Shown piece after piece: positions 1-6,726 of a DNA stretch of 22,270 bases; within the stretch, counting starts at the first letter, position 1, and each line of letters starts with the position of its first letter. Position numbers and translations under genes: made by a program. Under the pieces are notes generated by a model. The model worked only from the letters and a program-made list of their open reading frames with translations. It did not search any database and was not told the origin of the DNA. Origin of the DNA: Nostoc sp. 'Peltigera membranacea cyanobiont' N6 (lineage in GTDB: Bacteria; Cyanobacteriota; Cyanobacteriia; Cyanobacteriales; Nostocaceae); NCBI RefSeq assembly GCF_002949735.1, contig NZ_CP026691.1, positions 1 through 22,270 on the forward strand. The letters run 5' to 3'.

Positions 1-96
1 AAATTAACGGACACACCTATTATGTCTGCGTTAACCTGTTAAGCATCTGGTTATGTCTGCGTTAACTGGTTAGCATCTCTGCGTTAACAAGTTATC
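1..96. repeat. Left terminal inverted repeat, putative hairpin telomere
   Basis: Bases 1-96 match the reverse complement of 22175-22270 with differences only at 19, 30 and 83. The outermost 18 bases are identical, so abutting the two ends would give a perfect 36-bp palindrome centred on AAATTT. That is what is expected at the cleavage point of a protelomerase target, where each half folds back into a closed hairpin. The element carries a split protelomerase gene, which supports this reading. The sequence alone cannot show that the ends are closed hairpins rather than, for example, protein-capped ends or the ends of a mobile element. Confidence 0.85.
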
Positions 97-156
97 ATGT
101 TTGCATAACGGGTTAACATCTCTGCATAACTGTTATCATGTTTGCATAACTGGTTA
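31..156. repeat. Left telomeric array of six TAAC-N2-GTTA sites
   Basis: Six inverted-repeat sites TAAC-N2-GTTA (one with N1) lie at 32-41, 63-72, 85-94, 106-115, 127-135 and 147-156. Start-to-start spacing is 31, 22, 21, 21 and 20 bp, about three then two helical turns, so a bound protein would sit on one DNA face. The extended consensus is roughly TGC(G/A)TAAC-N2-GTTA-N-CAT. The same motif occurs eight times at the other end and three times over the protelomerase promoter. These are probably binding sites for one element-encoded protein; an RHH regulator or the protelomerase itself are candidates. Confidence 0.85.
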
Positions 157-289
157 TCATCGTCATCTAACAGTTTGCCGTCAAAGCATTCTCAAATTTT
201 CCCAGGTTCCCCAACCTTTCATAAAATCGTCGTCATCTTTAAAGGCGATCGCCGCCAAAGCATCTCAAAGCGTTCTCAAAGTTCCCCAG

Positions 290-320
290 GTTATGCCTTT
301 TTATTTTGCCCTGGCATAAC
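290..320. repeat. Subtelomeric stem-loop conserved in both arms
   Basis: GTTATGCC and GGCATAAC form a perfect 8-bp stem around a 15-base T-rich loop. A 31-bp counterpart with the same stem lies at 21974-22004, at nearly the same distance from the other end (290 versus 267 bases). The surrounding sequence is shuffled between the arms while the stem is kept. Function is unknown. Confidence 0.6.
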
Positions 321-355
321 TTCTCAAAGGCGATCGCCGTCAAAGCATTCTCAAA

Positions 356-559
356 CTACTCCGACTTTTTGACAAGCTCACCTGCCACAATTCGCCGCAC
401 CACCTCATCAATTCTTTCGCTGACGTTGCCACCGCTCTCTAACCATTTTTTTGTTTCAGGTAGTATCGTGACCGTGACTCTAACTTTACCTTTCCGTCGT
501 GCGATCGCTCCCAACTCCAAATTTTTTAATGACGCTGGATTAATTTTTCGCTCTGTCAT
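356..559 (-). CDS. Small ribbon-helix-helix (RHH) DNA-binding protein, telomere-proximal
   Basis: A 67-aa basic protein. Its second half has the RHH pattern: a short strand (KVRVTVTILPE) followed by two helices separated by a GGNVSER turn and ending in DEVVRRIV. RHH proteins are usually dimeric repressors or partition factors. I chose the ATG at 559; the upstream in-frame ATG at 577 lies inside a TAAC-N5-GTTA operator-like site (577-589) and would put the operator within the coding region. A TAAGAT -10-like box (598-603) lies upstream, and the same hexamer serves the protelomerase promoter. It is the only gene in the left arm, about 200 bp from the telomeric array. It may be autoregulated and may bind that array. 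The fold call is fairly good; the target is inference. Confidence 0.72.
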   Translation of the reverse strand: MTERKINPASLKNLELGAIARRKGKVRVTVTILPETKKWLESGGNVSERIDEVVRRIVAGELVKKSE

Positions 560-565
560 ATTTCC

Positions 566-624
566 GATTGTGTGCATAACTGGACGTTAACATCTCTATC
601 TTAGCTCCAATCATGCACACAATC
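566..624 (-). promoter_or_regulatory. 12-bp inverted repeat in the promoter region of the RHH gene
   Basis: GATTGTGTGCAT (566-577) and ATGCACACAATC (613-624) are perfect inverted copies 35 bp apart. They flank a minus-strand TAAGAT -10-like hexamer (598-603) and a TAAC-N5-GTTA site (577-589). The arrangement suggests an operator pair or looping site controlling the small RHH gene. Confidence 0.55.
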
Positions 625-683
625 AGATTAATCATAAAACTTTCCCAGGTTCCCTGACCTGTGACAACCTTCCCTAACCTCTG

Positions 684-742
684 GCATCGTCGTTGGTCAT
701 TGTCATTGGTCGTTGGTCATTGGGCATTGGTCATTGGTCGTT
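684..742. repeat. Short tandem repeat of TTGGTCA/TTGGTCG type
   Basis: Degenerate heptamer repeats built from TTGGTCA, TTGGTCG and TTGGGCA run through this stretch. Such short tandemly repeated sequences are typical of filamentous cyanobacterial intergenic DNA. No coding potential is seen. Downstream, 779-804 holds repeats of TTTTTTGGCA. Confidence 0.65.
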
Positions 743-932
743 AGCGATCGCGTGAAAGGCACTCTTTACCCTCTGAACTTTTTTGGCATTTTTTGGCATT
801 TTTTATTTATTTGTCTACTGTCCGGGTATTTTAGTATTTTCGCCCCCGAAGCGGTTCAAAATTTTGAGAAATTTTTCAAAATAAAATCTTAGATGCCAAA
901 TGGCTCAAACGTATACACAGTAAGCATTAAAG

Positions 933-992
933 CACCGCCAGTAACTTCCCGTAATAGTATATATAAACTGGCTATTACTGGCGGTGATTTTT
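933..992 (+). terminator. Long-stem hairpin followed by a T-run
   Basis: CACCGCCAGTAA (933-944) pairs perfectly with TTACTGGCGGTG (975-986), followed by ATTTTTAG. The 30-base loop contains TAATAG, which can alternatively pair with CTATTA at the start of the right arm of the stem. The T-run is on the plus-strand side. No plus-strand gene lies upstream, so it might end an unannotated small transcript or act as a structural element of the arm. Confidence 0.45.
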
Positions 993-1028
993 AGCCTTTT
1001 TTGGTTGTAAAATGAGAACGATTCTCAC

Positions 1029-1088
1029 ACATTCCAGAACGCTTTAAACATTCCTAACATTCCTAACATTCCAGAACGCTCTAAACAT
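1029..1088. repeat. 23-bp direct repeats containing ACATTCCAGAACGCT
   Basis: Positions 1029-1051 and 1066-1088 are direct copies differing at one base, separated by a shorter array of CTAACATTC units. A related CATTCCAGAAC sequence lies in inverted orientation in the right arm near 21411-21421. Part of the arm-wide inverted homology; function unknown. Confidence 0.5.
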
Positions 1089-1157
1089 CAATCATCCCTT
1101 GAGAGCGTTTTGTAATGCCCTGTAGACTATAGAAGCTTCTTAAACAACGTAATGCAC

Positions 1158-1233
1158 CACGACACAGCATAAAACCCTACCAAGCGCTTTGTAGGCGTTG
1201 ATAGGGTTTAAAGGGTTGTAACGGGTTGGGGAG
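1158..1233. repeat. Left copy of the inner subterminal inverted repeat
   Basis: This 76-bp block matches the reverse complement of 21265-21341 apart from a few substitutions and a one-base indel near 1205. It contains a near-perfect 20-bp palindrome (CCTACCAAGCGCTTTGTAGG, 1176-1195) nested inside AAACCCTA...TAGGGTTT. It marks the inner boundary of the non-coding left arm, just before the first larger gene. It could be a replication or recombination site. Confidence 0.7.
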
Positions 1234-1246
1234 GGATTGGGGAGGG
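1223..1246 (+). other. G-quadruplex-compatible G tracts
   Basis: Five G tracts of three to four bases (1223-1225, 1228-1231, 1233-1235, 1239-1242, 1244-1246) are separated by one to three bases, which satisfies the usual G-quadruplex pattern on the plus strand. The right arm has C tracts at the mirrored position (21257-21275). Whether it forms in vivo is unknown. Confidence 0.45.
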
Positions 1247-1272
1247 TTGGACGCTATGACTTGGCTAACTGT

Positions 1273-1818
1273 CTATAGATGTGCCGAAAGCCTTAAATAA
1301 GTTATGAAATCATCAATTGAAACATACTGACCGCTTGAACTGCTTCTAATAGGCAACTCAGGAAATATTCTAAACATACTTTTAGCGTAGTCGTGAGTAA
1401 CATCTACTATTGAAACGTTGCGTCTAATTTTAATTTTTAACCATATTTCCAGGGATTCATAGTTAACTAACGCATACTCAATTCTTTGCTTGAGTAAAAT
1501 ACAATCGCCTTTCAAATTTTTCAGATTTTCGATACGACTAAACGCTATTTTCAAGTCTGCTAAGTATGTTAAATATTGGTTATAGTATATACTGCCAGTG
1601 TCTAAGCGTATCTGAAAGTCTCTGAATGTTTGCAATGTGTTAGCTATCTTCTCATTTTTACAAGCAGCTTCGTAGTTTTGAACATCTTGACGCTGTTTCA
1701 TGATTTCAGAAACTAGGTCGTCTGGAGAGCGTTTTGATTGAGCGATCGCTCTGGTATTCATCGTTAAGATGCTGACGGTCAATACAGCGATAGTAAAGAA
1801 TCTTCCAAGCTTTTGCAT
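1273..1818 (-). CDS. Secreted or periplasmic protein of unknown function
   Basis: A 181-aa protein with a clear N-terminal signal peptide: KLGR n-region, a hydrophobic stretch FFTIAVLTVSILTM, then a likely signal peptidase I site after about residue 26 (AIA-QS). The mature part is polar and mostly helical, with two cysteines (about residues 53 and 106) that could form a disulphide. I do not recognise a family. It follows the protelomerase gene on the same strand after a 220-bp gap holding a stem-loop and a long inverted repeat, so it probably has its own promoter. A cargo or host-interaction role is possible, but nothing in the sequence shows it. Confidence 0.75.
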   Translation of the reverse strand: MQKLGRFFTIAVLTVSILTMNTRAIAQSKRSPDDLVSEIMKQRQDVQNYEAACKNEKIANTLQTFRDFQIRLDTGSIYYNQYLTYLADLKIAFSRIENLKNLKGDCILLKQRIEYALVNYESLEIWLKIKIRRNVSIVDVTHDYAKSMFRIFPELPIRSSSSGQYVSIDDFITYLRLSAHL

Positions 1819-1827
1819 ACTTCTAAT

Positions 1828-1871
1828 GTATTAAATATATCTTGTATGTAACTGTCTGATATATTTAATAC
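1828..1871 (-). promoter_or_regulatory. Perfect 14-bp inverted repeat upstream of the secreted-protein gene
   Basis: GTATTAAATATATC (1828-1841) and GATATATTTAATAC (1858-1871) are exact inverted copies separated by 16 bp. The structure begins 10 bp upstream of the minus-strand start codon at 1818. AT-rich dyads there are typical operators; it could also fold as an mRNA leader hairpin. Confidence 0.6.
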
Positions 1872-1965
1872 GTTTGTCATCTGTCAATATACGCAAAATC
1901 CTACGTCTATATGTAACAGGTTCAGAAGCTGGGGAGATTGGCTATGCTGTCACCTGTTGGGTAGA

Positions 1966-1993
1966 ATGTCGGGAAATGGGCTTTTCCCGACAT
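1966..1993 (-). terminator. Stem-loop downstream of the protelomerase gene
   Basis: ATGTCGGGAAA (1966-1976) and TTTCCCGACAT (1983-1993) form an 11-bp perfect stem with a 6-base loop, 48 bp past the protelomerase stop codon. There is no good T-run on either side, so it may be a transcript-stabilising or weak termination hairpin rather than a canonical intrinsic terminator. Confidence 0.5.
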
Positions 1994-2040
1994 CCACCAA
2001 AAACCATCTACAGTAAAGCATTCAGACCAATAACACCGTT

Positions 2041-3536
2041 TTAGTTTCTCCCTGCTTTGAAGGCTTCACCGCTTAAGAATTCTTCGTTTATCAGCAAGAG
2101 AATTTTATCTGTGTCCTTTCCTTTGTTGGCATAGCTGGCAGGGTTACTGGGGTCTTTCTTGTTTTCCATGCCGAATTTAGCATTATGGCTGATTATTTCA
2201 TCCTTATGGGCTTCAATCCAATCACGCACTAGTAAGCCGTTACAGCCTGATAAATCCCTGAGTGCTTGATTAGTAATTGCAAGGCGATCGCCGTCCCCAG
2301 TCGCTACATTATCGTTGTATAAACAGATAGCCTGATAAGACCTACGAATTTTTTCTAAAGCTGCTGACGCTGTTTTACTTCCCCAAACTTCAGTATCGGT
2401 CTTAGCTTGCCAGTCAATCTCTTCTTTGATGGGTGCAACTTTGGCAGGTATAGCAGTAGTAGTAACTGTTGTTTTACCTTGCAAGGCTTTTGCTACTGCT
2501 TCATCTACCATCTTTTGAATCATGCCTTGTAGGTCATCTACATTAACAAGAGGCTGGTTATCTTGTGCGATTGAAACATCTGCCTTAGTTACGTTTATCA
2601 TTTTGTTCTCTTCCTGTAATTGGTTATTGGCTTGCTCTAACTGGTTATTAGTTTCTTGTAACTGTTTAACTTGTGCTTCTAATTGGGCTATTTTTTGACC
2701 TGCTGACTGTAATTGCTTTGCAGTGTCTAAACGGTTATTAAATGACTCAATTAGTTGGTTGATAACTGATTGCTGGTTAGACGCTCCTAATTGCTCTTGC
2801 AAGTGTCGAATAGCTTCTAAGTCTGAGGAACTAACCCGAACATTTGAAAGTTTTTCTTTCTCTGGTGCATCGGGATAACCTACAGGTTTTGTAGTGTAAT
2901 AGTCTGAATAACCAAGGGTAGTTAAAAGATGTTGTAAGTCTCTATCGCTGATTTTTTCACCTGGGGTAATATGCCCTAAAAAGCAACCTGCAAAGTGCAT
3001 TTTTGAACCTATTGAACCTTCACAATCACGCTCTGTAATTAAGCAAGCACAAGCAGCGCGTAAGGCACTGCAATTATTTTGCTCTTTATCATGACGGAAG
3101 TTTAAAAGCGGCTCTTTGTCACCTTTACCACCAAAATATTCTTGAACTACCCGACGTAATGAATTACCGCGTCTGTCTTCAATTGCTTTATTCTGTGCTG
3201 CTATATCAGTAGGAAATTCGTTAGAGACTTCTTTTAAAAGTGATTTAGTAGATGGTTCTTTTCTTAAGTGGTTAAAGCGCTCAATGATGTAACTAGCAGG
3301 GAACAAAGTATGAACCATAAACACTGGTTTTTCACCGCGTTTCTTGCCTTGACCCTCAAACATGGCTTGATAGCTTTGACCTTCCACAGGAGTAAATTTT
3401 CCTCTGGCTAAAATCTCATGAGGTCTTCTACCTGTAGCAGCTATCAAGCCCACGGCTAACTCGTGAACATCTTCACTACCTAAAAGTTTTTCCGTAACTT
3501 CTAAATAGGTATCTGGATCAATCTCAATGCCTGTAT
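2041..3536 (-). pseudogene. Protelomerase (telomere resolvase), 3' fragment with catalytic domain, cut by an IS
   Basis: This piece carries the catalytic and C-terminal parts of a protein whose first 125 codons lie at 5587-5962. Removing the IS and one CTGTAT copy joins them in frame as 621 aa, close to the lengths of TelN and TelK. In the joined numbering: a tyrosine-recombinase box I, ATGRRPHEIL, with the likely catalytic Arg161; a β-hairpin FEGQGKKRG with a candidate Lys188; a box II ALRAACA with Arg283; FLGH (His312); and GYSDYY (Tyr333, 336, 337) as nucleophile candidates. Next comes an RHH-like stretch (about 357-392), a coiled coil (about 395-440) and a C-terminal domain that may bind DNA. 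The GTG at 3453 could start a 470-aa product lacking the N-terminal domain, but I doubt it is a natural start. An ordinary tyrosine recombinase is the main alternative; the hairpin-like termini favour protelomerase. Confidence 0.82.
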
Positions 3537-5586
3537 CCTACATTCCGCACTTCAATTAGTAGTATCAGTAAACTACGTTGAGAGAAAATCTAAAATTATA
3601 ATTTGGACACCCAAGTAACTATAAAGAAAAATAAATTATGCACTATAAAGATACCCAGCTATGATTTTTTGTGTAAAAAGCTAGTTAGACAAGAATATTT
3701 AGTTTCAATTTTATTTAATTATTAGAACAGCAGTATGTCCAATAATTAATCAAATATTTTTAAGCTAAAGAATAATATTTTTGACAAGAATCAGGAAGGA
3801 ACTGCAAGATTTGACAACGTTCTTCTGTTAAGTTAAGAATTAGCGAAATTCCTTGTGTAATCAGAATGTGAACTCCTTGAAAACATTGAAATATCCAGCG
3901 CAATGTAGGACGTTCAGTTGGTTTATTCAATTGATTTTTAACTGTAGCTTTTTCGGTTTTTAAAGAGCTTCTTAGTTGTCTTTGTCCTAAATTATAAACC
4001 AAAAGACACAATCCCATTAACATCATCATTGTCTCTACTCGTTCGGGATTTTTCACAAAAAGACTATCGGCAAAAAATAAAGGATCTTTAATAAATCTAA
4101 ATCCTCGTTCTGAGGATTGCTGTTGTTTATATATTCTCAGTATTTCTGAGGCTGATAACTCTGTTGTATCCAAAATATTAGTTGCTAAAATAAATCTCCC
4201 ACAAGAATTTTGATTTTCCGTAATTAATTCCTGATTTTCTATCAATTCACCTACAACTTTATAAATTACTTTTTTATCTTTAATTTCCTTCTCAAGAATT
4301 TTGACTTCCGAGATTTTATGATATTTTAGTTGGGACTCAAGTTCTTTAATTTTAGATATCGCTAAAGATGGCTGTTCAAATTCATATGCAGCTAACTTAG
4401 CTATTTGTTTTCCAGTTTTTAGGAATTCTGACTTGATTTTCTGTGTTAATTTCTTCAGGTCTGCTTTTTTTCTGTCTTCACTTTCTACTAATAACCATCT
4501 TTGTTCTATTCCCCCATAAGTCATTTTTTCTTCTTGATAGCTATATCCTTTTACTTCACTTTTATTTAGTTCTGCACTCAAGAATGCTTTTACCAAGTTT
4601 TTAGCTTTTTTAATGGATAATGGTACTCGACTTATCCATTTTATGTTCTCCATTAATTTCAAATTATTCTCGCTATATAAAGCACTATCAGCTACCATGA
4701 TGCTTTCAAAATCTATTTGTTTAGAATACTCTACTAAAATTTTGCCAAAAACAGCTTTATCTGATTCATTTCCCGACCCTCCCCTAAAAAACAATGGAAT
4801 ATCTCCATCACTACTTACTATTAAATCTAAGATACATTGCTTTAAATCTGGTCTGTGGTCACGAGAATATCCCTGTGTGATTACAATCGGATTATATGAA
4901 ATTATTTCTAATTCTTTTTCCTGATTATCTAGGCGATTATTGTATTCTCCATGCAAATGCAAGGAAGTTGAATCTAAGTGAGAATATTTAGTCGATATTT
5001 TATATTTTTTGACTACTTCTAAGGCAATTATTAAAAATAATTTAGTCAGTCCATATCTGTATATCTTATCCATAACTCTTCCCAATTTATCATCGTTTAA
5101 ATCTTCTGGTTTAATTCCTTCTCCTAATAAATGTTCTATAGCTTTATCTTCAAAAAATTGAGAAAATAAATATAATGGTTTTGAGACAAAACCAAGCCCA
5201 TTAAGAATGATTGCTTTGACTACTTCTCCTGTATTGATTTTTTCTCTCTTATCAATTAAAAATATATCATTGATTTTTTCTACGATTCCTATATCATCAA
5301 TTATTCCTGCTACTATTCCCAAGTGATCCAAGTTTTTACTCTCAAACTCTTCTTTTTGGTAATCCATATTTTTTGTTCAATTTTATTTTATGAAAACTAA
5401 TTATCATTTATTATCTCACCTTTTTTCTTCTGCATTTAGTGTCAATACCTTACTAATTTCGAGCAGTTAGCAAGATTTGCAATACTGTCTATATTAATTA
5501 CTAAATAAATTAAGTATTTTTATTTAAGGCTTATCGAAAACTTTCATATCAGTATGTATATTACAAAATGAAGTGCGGAATGTGGG
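3537..5586 (-). mobile_element. IS1634-family-like insertion sequence, copy 1
   Basis: A 2,050-bp insertion bounded by 18-bp terminal inverted repeats with one mismatch (CCTACATTCCGCACTTCA at the left, complement of CCCACATTCCGCACTTCA at the right). It is flanked by a 6-bp target duplication CTGTAT at 3531-3536 and 5587-5592. It carries one transposase gene reading the same way as the interrupted protelomerase. An AT-rich inverted repeat (3715-3749) lies just past the transposase stop and may act as a weak terminator. It appears identical in reverse orientation to 15742-17791 (same length, same encoded protein), so transposition was recent. Confidence 0.93.
3760..5367 (-). CDS. IS1634-family (IS4-like) DDE transposase, copy 1
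   Basis: A 535-aa transposase with an N-terminal region typical of IS1634-type enzymes followed by an RNase H-like DDE catalytic core. Candidate catalytic residues are Asp in SHLDSTSLHLHG (about 132), Asp in IMVADSAL (about 227) and Glu in SSERGFRFIKDP (about 423), which fits the IS4-superfamily motif around the last acidic residue. Its product is identical to that of the copy at 15961-17568. The open frame is full length and flanked by intact IS ends and a fresh target duplication, so it is probably active. Family placement is from memory of motifs and size. Confidence 0.92.
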   Translation of the reverse strand: MDYQKEEFESKNLDHLGIVAGIIDDIGIVEKINDIFLIDKREKINTGEVVKAIILNGLGFVSKPLYLFSQFFEDKAIEHLLGEGIKPEDLNDDKLGRVMDKIYRYGLTKLFLIIALEVVKKYKISTKYSHLDSTSLHLHGEYNNRLDNQEKELEIISYNPIVITQGYSRDHRPDLKQCILDLIVSSDGDIPLFFRGGSGNESDKAVFGKILVEYSKQIDFESIMVADSALYSENNLKLMENIKWISRVPLSIKKAKNLVKAFLSAELNKSEVKGYSYQEEKMTYGGIEQRWLLVESEDRKKADLKKLTQKIKSEFLKTGKQIAKLAAYEFEQPSLAISKIKELESQLKYHKISEVKILEKEIKDKKVIYKVVGELIENQELITENQNSCGRFILATNILDTTELSASEILRIYKQQQSSERGFRFIKDPLFFADSLFVKNPERVETMMMLMGLCLLVYNLGQRQLRSSLKTEKATVKNQLNKPTERPTLRWIFQCFQGVHILITQGISLILNLTEERCQILQFLPDSCQKYYSLA

Positions 5587-5962
5587 CTGTATTACCATCT
5601 TCACCAGCAGTCATCAGACGGTCACTAACCCGCGTGGTTTCGTTGCGTTCTTCCCAATCCTTTTTGTCCAGACCACACAACAGCAAAACATAATGCTTTA
5701 GCTCGTTTCCTGTGACGTTGCCTTGTACATCATGCTTGGGTACTGATTCAGCGTTTTTACCTTGCTCTAATGGCAGTGACTTAAATTTTTTGTAGAAGCC
5801 AACACGACTTAAGACACTGCCTAAGCTGTCTTTGCTGTAAGTGGTTTTAGTATTGATAAACTCGTTGAAAGCTTCGCAGTGTGGCTTAATTTCTTCTAAG
5901 CTCTGTAAGTCTTTGGTAGCTTGAAACAGTTGTTCGACTTGCTCTTGAACTGCCTTTGACAT
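5587..5962 (-). pseudogene. Protelomerase, 5' fragment (N-terminal 125 codons)
   Basis: Codons 1-125 of the protelomerase split by IS copy 1; beyond the CTGTAT duplication the frame runs into the IS and stops after eight foreign residues at 5561. The sequence is helical, as expected for the N-terminal and core-binding region that clamps target DNA in this family. The ATG at 5962 is preceded by AGGA ten bases upstream. The gene has a near-consensus promoter at 5996-6024 with three operator-like sites. On its own this fragment lacks every catalytic residue. Confidence 0.82.
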
Positions 5963-5983
5963 TTTGACTTTTCCTTTATTGGT

Positions 5984-6042
5984 TAACTTGTTAACATCTT
6001 AGCTAACTTGTTAGGATGTGTCAACAGTTTTATAACCTGTTA
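5984..6042 (-). promoter_or_regulatory. Three TAAC-N2-GTTA operators over the protelomerase promoter
   Basis: Sites at 5984-5993, 6004-6013 and 6033-6042 match the telomeric array motif. Spacing (20 and 29 bp) resembles the 21- and 31-bp spacing at the telomeres. One overlaps the expected transcription start, one lies between -10 and -35, and one lies just upstream of -35. That is a classic repression geometry. Confidence 0.82.
5996..6024 (-). promoter_or_regulatory. Sigma70-type promoter of the protelomerase gene
   Basis: On the minus strand TTGACA (6024-6019) is followed after exactly 17 bases by TAAGAT (6001-5996), about 34 bases ahead of the start codon at 5962. The -35 is a perfect consensus. 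The spacer contains one TAAC-N2-GTTA site. Confidence 0.8.
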
Positions 6043-6099
6043 ATCTGGACAGATAATAACAGCTTAGTAGAGTAAAAATCTTTTAAATTTGCATTATTG

Positions 6100-6276
6100 A
6101 TAAATTTTAGTTATGATAAATGTAATAATAAATTTTTATGCTTATTCTGCCAGCCTTCTGGCAACCTATTTTTAAAAAGTCGCTCTTAAGAGCTTTTGAG
6201 TTTTCGTTTTCATAGTTTGGTTTCAGTTTTGTAAGTTTAAATCCCTGGTAGCTTCAGCACTACCAGGGATTTTTTT
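6100..6276 (+). ncRNA. Possible small RNA or leader-peptide transcript
   Basis: No sizeable gene lies between 6043 and 6370, yet the stretch ends in a strong plus-strand terminator (6241-6276). Upstream are AT-rich -10-like sequences (TAATAAT near 6124), a GCCAG/CTGGC hairpin followed by T residues (about 6149-6172) and a GCTCTTAAGAGC palindrome (6182-6193). A 25-codon frame starting at ATG 6138 ends at 6215 but has no clear ribosome binding site. A structured RNA of about 140 nt, perhaps controlling replication or antisense to a partner, is possible. Boundaries are approximate. Confidence 0.35.
6241..6276 (+). terminator. Strong intrinsic terminator
   Basis: ATCCCTGGTAG (6241-6251) pairs perfectly with CTACCAGGGAT (6260-6270) around an 8-base loop, followed directly by six or more T residues. 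This is a canonical plus-strand rho-independent terminator. The transcript it ends is not obvious, which is why a small RNA is suspected upstream. Confidence 0.85.
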
Positions 6277-6370
6277 ATATATTCGCCCACTTTTCCCACC
6301 CACCTAAGACATAGCAAGGCTTTCAAGGCTTCAAGGGTAGATGCACCCACTAAATTTAAAATTTACCCAC

Positions 6371-6532
6371 TTAGCACCCACTTTTAGGTTTTATAATTTC
6401 CGTAACAGCAATTTCTAAACCTTCCGAAAGGTCTTTATCGTTGTCAACACACCATTTCTTAAAGTCGTTGAATAGAGTTTTAGGTATTAATCCACACAGC
6501 TTTTTATAATTCGGATCGTCTTTTTTAGCCAT
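6371..6532 (-). CDS. Small RHH-type protein (53 aa)
   Basis: ATG at 6532 to TAA at 6371. The protein begins MAKKDDPNYKKLCG and has an RHH-like pattern: a short strand around LCGLIP, helix A (TLFNDFKKWCVDN), a turn (DKD) and helix B (LSEGLEIAVTEII). It lies divergent to the HTH operon at 6727 and upstream of the protelomerase on the same strand, so it sits at the regulatory hub of the element. Likely roles are repressor or partition-type DNA binding; a terminator-like hairpin separates it from the protelomerase. The RHH call comes from the pattern only. Confidence 0.65.
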   Translation of the reverse strand: MAKKDDPNYKKLCGLIPKTLFNDFKKWCVDNDKDLSEGLEIAVTEIIKPKSGC

Positions 6533-6637
6533 TATTTATACTTTTAACTTTTAATTAACACTTAATTATACTAGAAAGTTCGCCAATAATTTAAGAATAA
6601 GGTGCGAACGTGCGAAAGTTATGCTAAATTAAAAGAT

Positions 6638-6677
6638 GTCATGTACATGACTTGAAATTAACAAGTCTATGTCTTGT
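6638..6677. promoter_or_regulatory. Palindromic operator candidates in the divergent intergenic region
   Basis: GTCATGTACATGAC (6638-6651) is a perfect 14-bp palindrome, followed by an ACAAG-N7-CTTGT dyad (6661-6677). Both lie between the minus-strand RHH gene (start 6532) and the plus-strand HTH gene (start 6727), a likely control region for one or both. Confidence 0.6.
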
Positions 6678-6726
6678 GACTGATTGACTATTGACCTGTT
6701 ATCTATATGCACAATCTGACAAACTT

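Noticed and set aside
31..156. CRISPR array in the telomeric region
   Set aside because: The 21-bp units are almost fully repetitive with short palindromic cores and no spacer-sized unique sequence; phased protein-binding sites explain them better.
101..590. Plus-strand open frames in the left arm (101-319, 142-372, 306-590)
   Set aside because: They run through the telomeric repeats and opposite to the RHH gene; composition is repeat-like and they lack ribosome binding sites.
684..742. CRISPR-like repeat
   Set aside because: The repeats are degenerate heptamers without regular unique spacers; they match the known cyanobacterial short tandem repeat type.
2041..3453. A stand-alone 470-aa recombinase starting at GTG 3453
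   Set aside because: The coding frame continues upstream to the IS junction and joins in frame to the 5587-5962 piece after removing the IS, so this is the 3' part of one broken gene.
4613..4924. Plus-strand frame inside IS copy 1 (and its mirror at 16404-16715)
   Set aside because: Antisense shadow of the transposase; identical in both copies only because the IS copies are identical.
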